Below are positions 8,001 to 11,777 of a stretch of DNA of 11,777 nucleotides, in pieces. Origin of the DNA: an uncultured Saprospiraceae bacterium. Its GTDB lineage: Bacteria > Bacteroidota > Bacteroidia > Chitinophagales > Saprospiraceae. The DNA is taken from the NCBI GenBank assembly GCA_937952155.1, contig CALFYH010000271.1:1-11777 (forward strand), written 5' to 3'. The translations under genes were made by a program, and so were the position numbers. The notes under the pieces are model-generated. The model ran no database searches, was not told the origin of the DNA, and saw only the letters and a program-made list of their open reading frames with translations. Each line of letters begins with the position of its first letter. Positions within the stretch are counted from its first letter, which is position 1.

Positions 8001-9295
8001 TGCCCTTTGAGGATATTTTCAAGAATCTCCCAAATAACAGGATCTTTCTTATCTACAAGTTTCTTTGCTGATTTTACGGTTTTTACTACACCTCTTTCTA
8101 TCAATTTCTTGATAATAAATGGTTTGAATAATTCCGCTGCCATTCCTTTTGGAATACCACACTCGTGAAGTAACAAGGTAGGACCTACTACAATAACCGA
8201 ACGGCCTGAGTAATCTACCCTTTTACCCAAAAGGTTTTGACGGAAACGTCCCTGCTTACCTTTTAGTACATCACTTAAGGATTTTAAAGAACGACCACCT
8301 TCAGCTTTGACCGCATTAGACTTTCTTGAGTTATCAAAAAGTGAGTCCACAGCTTCCTGCAACATCCTTTTTTCATTACGCAAGATTACCTCTGGAGCTT
8401 TGATTTCCAAAAGACGCTTTAAACGATTATTCCTAATAATAACTCGACGATACAAATCGTTCAAGTCCGAACTAGCAAATCTACCACCATCTAATGGAAC
8501 TAATGGTCTCAATTCTGGTGGAGTGACAGGCAAATATTGGATAATTGTCCACTCAGGTCTATTATCAGTTGTTTTCTGACCATCTCTGAATGCTTCAACT
8601 ACACGCAATCTCTTCAACGCTTCAGATTTTCTCTGTTGAGAAGTTTCATTAGCTGCCTGATGTCTCAATTCAAAAGATAACTCATCTAGATTTATTCTTT
8701 CAAGTAAGTCTTTGACTGCTTCAGCACCCATTCTGGCAATAAACTTATTAGGATCTGTATCTTCTAACAGTTGATTGTCTTTTGGTAAAGTATCAAGGAT
8801 GTCAAAATATTCCTCTTCCGTAAGCAAATCGTGCTTAGAAATATCATTTTCTTTGATACCTGGCTGTACGACAACGTATCGTTCGTAATAAATAATGGAT
8901 TCTAGTTTCTTTGATGAATAACCTAGTAAATATCCAATTTTATTCGGTAAAGATTTGAAAAACCAAATGTGCACGACAGGAACAACCAATTTAATATGGC
9001 CCATTCTCTCTCTTCTCACCTTCTTTTCAGTGACTTCTACTCCACATCGATCACAAACGATTCCTTTATATCTGATTCTCTTATACTTGCCGCAATAACA
9101 TTCGTAATCCTTTACTGGGCCAAAAATTCTTTCGCAAAACAAACCATCTCTTTCAGGCTTATAAGATCGATAATTGATGGTTTCTGGCTTTAATACTTCC
9201 CCAAAAGATCTTTCCAATATTTCATCTGGCGAACTCAGACTTATCGTGATAGATTCAAATCCTTTGGTAGGTTTTACACCTTTTCTTTTTAACAT
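5036..9295 (-). CDS. rpoC: DNA-directed RNA polymerase subunit beta'
   Basis: This 1419-residue protein is a complete beta' subunit, the clamp and catalytic half of core RNA polymerase. The N-terminal zinc ribbon uses C66, C68, C81 and C84. The catalytic magnesium loop NADFDGDQM is at 471-479, with D473, D475 and D477. The second zinc site uses C821, C895, C902 and C905. The bridge helix covers about 776-810 (ISTHGARKGLADTALKTA) and the trigger-loop segment PGTQLTLRTFHVGG covers 933-946. Between the two trigger-loop halves, about 947-1127, lies an SI3-like insertion resembling that of Escherichia coli, followed by KIQDITGGLPRVTELFEAR at 1128-1146. All catalytic residues are present and the length is usual for Bacteroidota. 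It starts 37 bases after the rpoB stop, so the two form one transcription unit. The ATG at 9293-9295 has no clear Shine-Dalgarno sequence. Confidence 0.98.
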   Translation of the reverse strand: MLKRKGVKPTKGFESITISLSSPDEILERSFGEVLKPETINYRSYKPERDGLFCERIFGPVKDYECYCGKYKRIRYKGIVCDRCGVEVTEKKVRRERMGHIKLVVPVVHIWFFKSLPNKIGYLLGYSSKKLESIIYYERYVVVQPGIKENDISKHDLLTEEEYFDILDTLPKDNQLLEDTDPNKFIARMGAEAVKDLLERINLDELSFELRHQAANETSQQRKSEALKRLRVVEAFRDGQKTTDNRPEWTIIQYLPVTPPELRPLVPLDGGRFASSDLNDLYRRVIIRNNRLKRLLEIKAPEVILRNEKRMLQEAVDSLFDNSRKSNAVKAEGGRSLKSLSDVLKGKQGRFRQNLLGKRVDYSGRSVIVVGPTLLLHECGIPKGMAAELFKPFIIKKLIERGVVKTVKSAKKLVDKKDPVIWEILENILKGHPVMLNRAPTLHRLSIQAFQPRLVEGKAIQLHPLVCGAFNADFDGDQMAVHVPLGHAAILEAQMLMLSAHNMLNPQDGSPVTLPSQDMILGLYYLTKPKKSTADVKVKGEGSTFYSAEEVVIAFNEGVIDLHAIIKVRSKTDDSEGNLITKIIETTVGRVIFNQSTPATVPFINQILTKKSLKKIIGDIIIRTDFTQTAKFLDEIKDLGFFWAYKGGLSFNLGDLITPSIKEQTLLEAQEEVDEVWENYNMGLITPNERYNQVIDKWTFADNKITENLMREIAQHKQGFNSVFMMLDSGARGSKQQIKQLCGLRGLMAKPRKSGDTGGAIIENPILANFLEGLSVLEYFISTHGARKGLADTALKTADAGYLTRRLVDVAQDVIITEEDCNTLRGINTEALKDNENVIETLGLRIIGRYSLYDLKDPVTDALILGAGEYISPDIANKIEEAGIEMVTIRSVLTCETKVGVCAKCYGKNLATGRRVETGDAVGIIAAQSIGEPGTQLTLRTFHVGGIASVSKTESEISTKFDGVIEFDNIKVTEQIEGGTKLQVVLSRSGEIRVVDPESKKVYNSYFIPYGSNLLVKDKEKVTKGQTICEWDPFNNLIISEFGGIAQFEDIEEGVTYRVERDDQTGYAEKVVIESKNKKKIPVIKIISPAGEELKTYNLPVGAYISVDDNAEVVPGQKIVKIPRSLGKIQDITGGLPRVTELFEARNPSNPAITAEIDGIITYGKIKRGNREIFIDDEKTGQRRKYLVGLSKHLLVQEGDFVRAGMQMSDGAVAPLDILNIKGPFAVQSYLVNGVQEVYRSQGIAINDKHIEVIVRQMMRRVEILDPGDTTFLEGEAVDRHEFNEQNDWIYDKKVVTEPGDSTNLKAGQIVSIRQLREENSNLKRNDKKIVEVRDAVSATSSVILQGITRASLGVESWISAASFQETTKVLSTAAISAKRDSLSGLKENVIVGKNIPAGTGLRHFKNIEVDAINEYNVM

Positions 9296-9332
9296 ACTAA
9301 TGTGATTATATGACGTTTAAAGAATTGTTTTA

Positions 9333-11777
9333 TTAATCAAATTTAATATCAAGCGCAAGACCTCTAAGTTCATGAACCAATACATTAAATGATTCAGGAA
9401 TATTAGAATCAGGAATATTGTCCCCTTTAACTATAGCCTCGTATGCCTTAGCTCTACCGATGATATCATCAGATTTAATGGTAAGCAATTCCCTAAGGAT
9501 ATTGGCTGCACCATAAGCCTCAAGCGCCCAAACTTCCATCTCTCCAAATCTCTGACCTCCAAACTGTGCCTTACCACCCAATGGTTGTTGAGTGATGAGT
9601 GAGTATGGTCCGATAGATCTGGCGTGCATCTTATCATCTACCATGTGTGACAGTTTCAACATGTAAATTACACCAACCGTTGCTTGCTGGTGGAATTTGT
9701 CTCCTGTCTCACCATCATAAAGATAAGTCTGACCATAAGGTGGCAATCCTGCTTTTTCGATATAAGTTTCGATCTCATCAAGGCTGGCTCCGTCAAAGAT
9801 AGGCGTCGCAAACTTTACACCCATTTTTTTACCTGCCCAACCAAGTACTGTTTCGAATATCTGACCCAAGTTCATCCTTGAAGGTACACCCAATGGATTC
9901 AATACGATATCAACTGGTGTTCCATCTTCCAAGAAAGGCATGTCTTCATCGCGCACGATTCTTGATACAATACCCTTATTTCCGTGTCTTCCAGCTAGTT
10001 TATCCCCTACTTTCAGTTTTCGTTTTTTGGCAAGATATACTTTTGCTAGTTTCAATACACCCGCTGGCAATTCGTCACCGATACTGATATTAAATTTCTC
10101 ACGCTTGTATCTACCTAATTCTTCATTAACTTTAATGGAGTAATTATGTAGCAATCTGGCGATCATTTCATTGATATTAGCATCTTTGGTCCATCCTGAA
10201 TAGTCCACAGATGTATAGTCCATATCTTTGAAAGCTTTTGGCGAAAACTTCGAGCCTTTTGGTACCAATTCTTCATTATAGATACTCTTGACGCCTTCAG
10301 AAATTTTACCATCCAATAAGGTCATCAATTTGTCTATCAAGATGGTTTTCAACTCATTCATGTTGATAGCATGAGTATCTTCCAATTTAGACAACAATTC
10401 TTTTTCTTGAACTTTTTGGAATTTATCCTTTTTAGCTCTTGCAAAAAGCTGTTTGTCAATGATAACACCTTGTGTTGATGGAGATGCCTTCAGTGATGCA
10501 TCTTTTACGTCACCAGCTTTGTCTCCAAAGATAGCTCTCAACAATTTCTCTTCTGGCGTAGGATCGGATTCACCTTTAGGCGTGATTTTTCCGATAAGGA
10601 TATCACCTTCTTTCACCCAAGCACCAATACGAATGATACCATTTTCATCAAGATCTTTTGTGGCTTCCTCGCTTACATTTGGAATATCATTGGTCAATTC
10701 TTCTTCGCCCAATTTTGTATCTCTCACATCTATTTCATAACTTTCGATATGTAATGATGTAAAGATATCTTCCTTTACTACCCTTTCGGATAATACGATG
10801 GCATCCTCAAAGTTGTATCCTTTCCAAGGCATAAAAGCTACTTGAAGGTTTTGGCCTAATGCCAATTCTCCATTTTCAGTGGCGTAACCTTCACACAACA
10901 AACTGCCTTTCTTTACTCTTTGACCTTTCTTAACGATAGGCTTCAAGTTTATACAAGATCCTTGATTGGTTCTTACAAATTTTATCAAATTATATTTCTT
11001 CAGATTGTCATCAAAAGAAACCAACATTTCTTCTTCTGACTTATCATATCTGATTACAATTTCATTAGCATCTACATATTCCACGATACCTTCACCTTCT
11101 GCATTGATAAGCATATTGGAGTCTTCGGCAACTTTCGCTTCAAGACCTGTTCCTACAATAGGTGATTTCGGTTTGACCAATGGAAGCGCTTGACGTTGCA
11201 TGTTCGAGCCCATCAAAGCACGGTTTGCGTCATCATTTTCAAGGAATGGAATAAGTGAAGCAGAGACACCAACAATTTGGTTTGGCGCGATATCCATGTA
11301 CTCAAGCTCTGATGGTGTAAGTACTGGAAATTCTCCGTGTTCCCTTGATTTGATCCTTTCATTTACAAAAGCACCAGTTTCAGCTACTTGTGCATTTGCC
11401 TGTGCAATTCTACGATAATCCTCAGCCTCTGCAGATAAGTATTGGATTTCTCCACTCATATCCACTTTACCTTCAATTACTTTTCTATAAGGCGTCTCAA
11501 GGAATCCCATTTTATTGACCTTTGCATGTACACAAAGTGTCGAAATAAGACCAATATTTGGTCCTTCTGGTGTTTCGATGGTACACAAACGACCGTAGTG
11601 CGAATAGTGTACGTCCCTTACCTCAAATCCTGCTCTTTCTCTGGATAAACCTCCAGGTCCTAGTGCTGAAATTCTTCTTTTGTGGGTAATTTCAGAAAGT
11701 GGATTGGTTTGATCTAAGAACTGAGATAACTGAGATGTACCAAAGAATGAATTAATTACAGAAGATAAGGTTCTAGC
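9333..11777 (-). CDS. rpoB: DNA-directed RNA polymerase subunit beta (5' part outside the window)
   Basis: The frame is open from the right edge to the stop at 9333-9335, giving 814 C-terminal residues of the beta subunit. Roughly the N-terminal third of the protein lies beyond the window. The first visible residues, ARTLSSVINSFFGTSQLS, are the start of the rifampicin-binding cluster. The rifampicin positions equivalent to E. coli D516, H526 and S531 are all wild type, encoded near 11712-11714, 11682-11684 and 11667-11669. Further on come CTIETPEGPNIG, the basic active-site segment GDKLAGRHGNKG (near 9973-10010), RMNLGQIFETVLGWAG and the C-terminal clamp segment GGKAQFGGQRFGEMEVWAL. The subunit ends in ELRGLALDIKFD. 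The TTG at 11586-11588 is an internal leucine codon, not a start. rpoC follows downstream. Confidence 0.98.
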   Translation of the reverse strand, partial: ARTLSSVINSFFGTSQLSQFLDQTNPLSEITHKRRISALGPGGLSRERAGFEVRDVHYSHYGRLCTIETPEGPNIGLISTLCVHAKVNKMGFLETPYRKVIEGKVDMSGEIQYLSAEAEDYRRIAQANAQVAETGAFVNERIKSREHGEFPVLTPSELEYMDIAPNQIVGVSASLIPFLENDDANRALMGSNMQRQALPLVKPKSPIVGTGLEAKVAEDSNMLINAEGEGIVEYVDANEIVIRYDKSEEEMLVSFDDNLKKYNLIKFVRTNQGSCINLKPIVKKGQRVKKGSLLCEGYATENGELALGQNLQVAFMPWKGYNFEDAIVLSERVVKEDIFTSLHIESYEIDVRDTKLGEEELTNDIPNVSEEATKDLDENGIIRIGAWVKEGDILIGKITPKGESDPTPEEKLLRAIFGDKAGDVKDASLKASPSTQGVIIDKQLFARAKKDKFQKVQEKELLSKLEDTHAINMNELKTILIDKLMTLLDGKISEGVKSIYNEELVPKGSKFSPKAFKDMDYTSVDYSGWTKDANINEMIARLLHNYSIKVNEELGRYKREKFNISIGDELPAGVLKLAKVYLAKKRKLKVGDKLAGRHGNKGIVSRIVRDEDMPFLEDGTPVDIVLNPLGVPSRMNLGQIFETVLGWAGKKMGVKFATPIFDGASLDEIETYIEKAGLPPYGQTYLYDGETGDKFHQQATVGVIYMLKLSHMVDDKMHARSIGPYSLITQQPLGGKAQFGGQRFGEMEVWALEAYGAANILRELLTIKSDDIIGRAKAYEAIVKGDNIPDSNIPESFNVLVHELRGLALDIKFD

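Noticed and set aside
5055..9193. Several plus-strand open frames of 60-92 codons inside rpoC
   Set aside because: They lie antisense to a fully conserved gene, have no recognisable domains and no ribosome binding sites, and are typical shadow frames.
9391..9420. Two adjacent 15-base near-identical units encoding NIPDS and NIPES at the RpoB C-terminus
   Set aside because: RpoB normally has a similar NxPxPGIPES stretch here, so this is the conserved protein segment that happens to look repetitive, not a recent duplication.
11586..11588. Apparent rpoB start at a TTG
   Set aside because: The frame stays open to the window edge and encodes the conserved rifampicin region upstream, so this TTG is an internal leucine codon.

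Overview
The window reads as a chromosomal segment from a member of the Bacteroidota, possibly a Saprospiria-like lineage. This rests on AT-rich coding DNA, RpoB and RpoC sequences of the Bacteroidota style, promoter-like boxes matching the TAnnTTTG -7 consensus of that phylum, near absence of Shine-Dalgarno sequences, and a DUF4369-type lipoprotein carrying a thioredoxin domain. The lineage below phylum is inference.

Layout from left to right. Positions 1-121 hold the 3' end of a plus-strand gene for a small membrane protein, possibly DUF1761-like, followed by a hairpin terminator at 131-173. A two-gene minus-strand unit follows: a LolC/LolE (FtsX-family) ABC permease (886-2187) and, 15 bp downstream of it, a small HELVH zinc-peptidase-like protein with a TTG start (208-870). 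A 192-bp divergent spacer separates this unit from plus-strand tyrS (2380-3654). After a 104-bp spacer with its own promoter comes a thioredoxin-fold lipoprotein of TlpA/ResA type (3759-4928). That gene converges on the rpoBC unit, and a hairpin at 4981-5012 sits between the two stop codons. The right 60% of the window is rpoC (5036-9295), complete, and rpoB (9333-11777), which lacks its 5' end because it runs off the window. Both are on the minus strand.

The genes serve core functions: transcription (RpoB and RpoC), translation (TyrRS), envelope lipoprotein handling (LolC/E-like permease) and periplasmic redox (thioredoxin-like lipoprotein). Nothing indicates a mobile element, CRISPR array, tRNA, rRNA or defence system. 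I found no new multi-gene system. The points most worth a second look are a TyrRS whose HIGH signature reads TIGN while the rest of its active site is intact, and the uncharacterised HELVH protein apparently co-transcribed with the permease.
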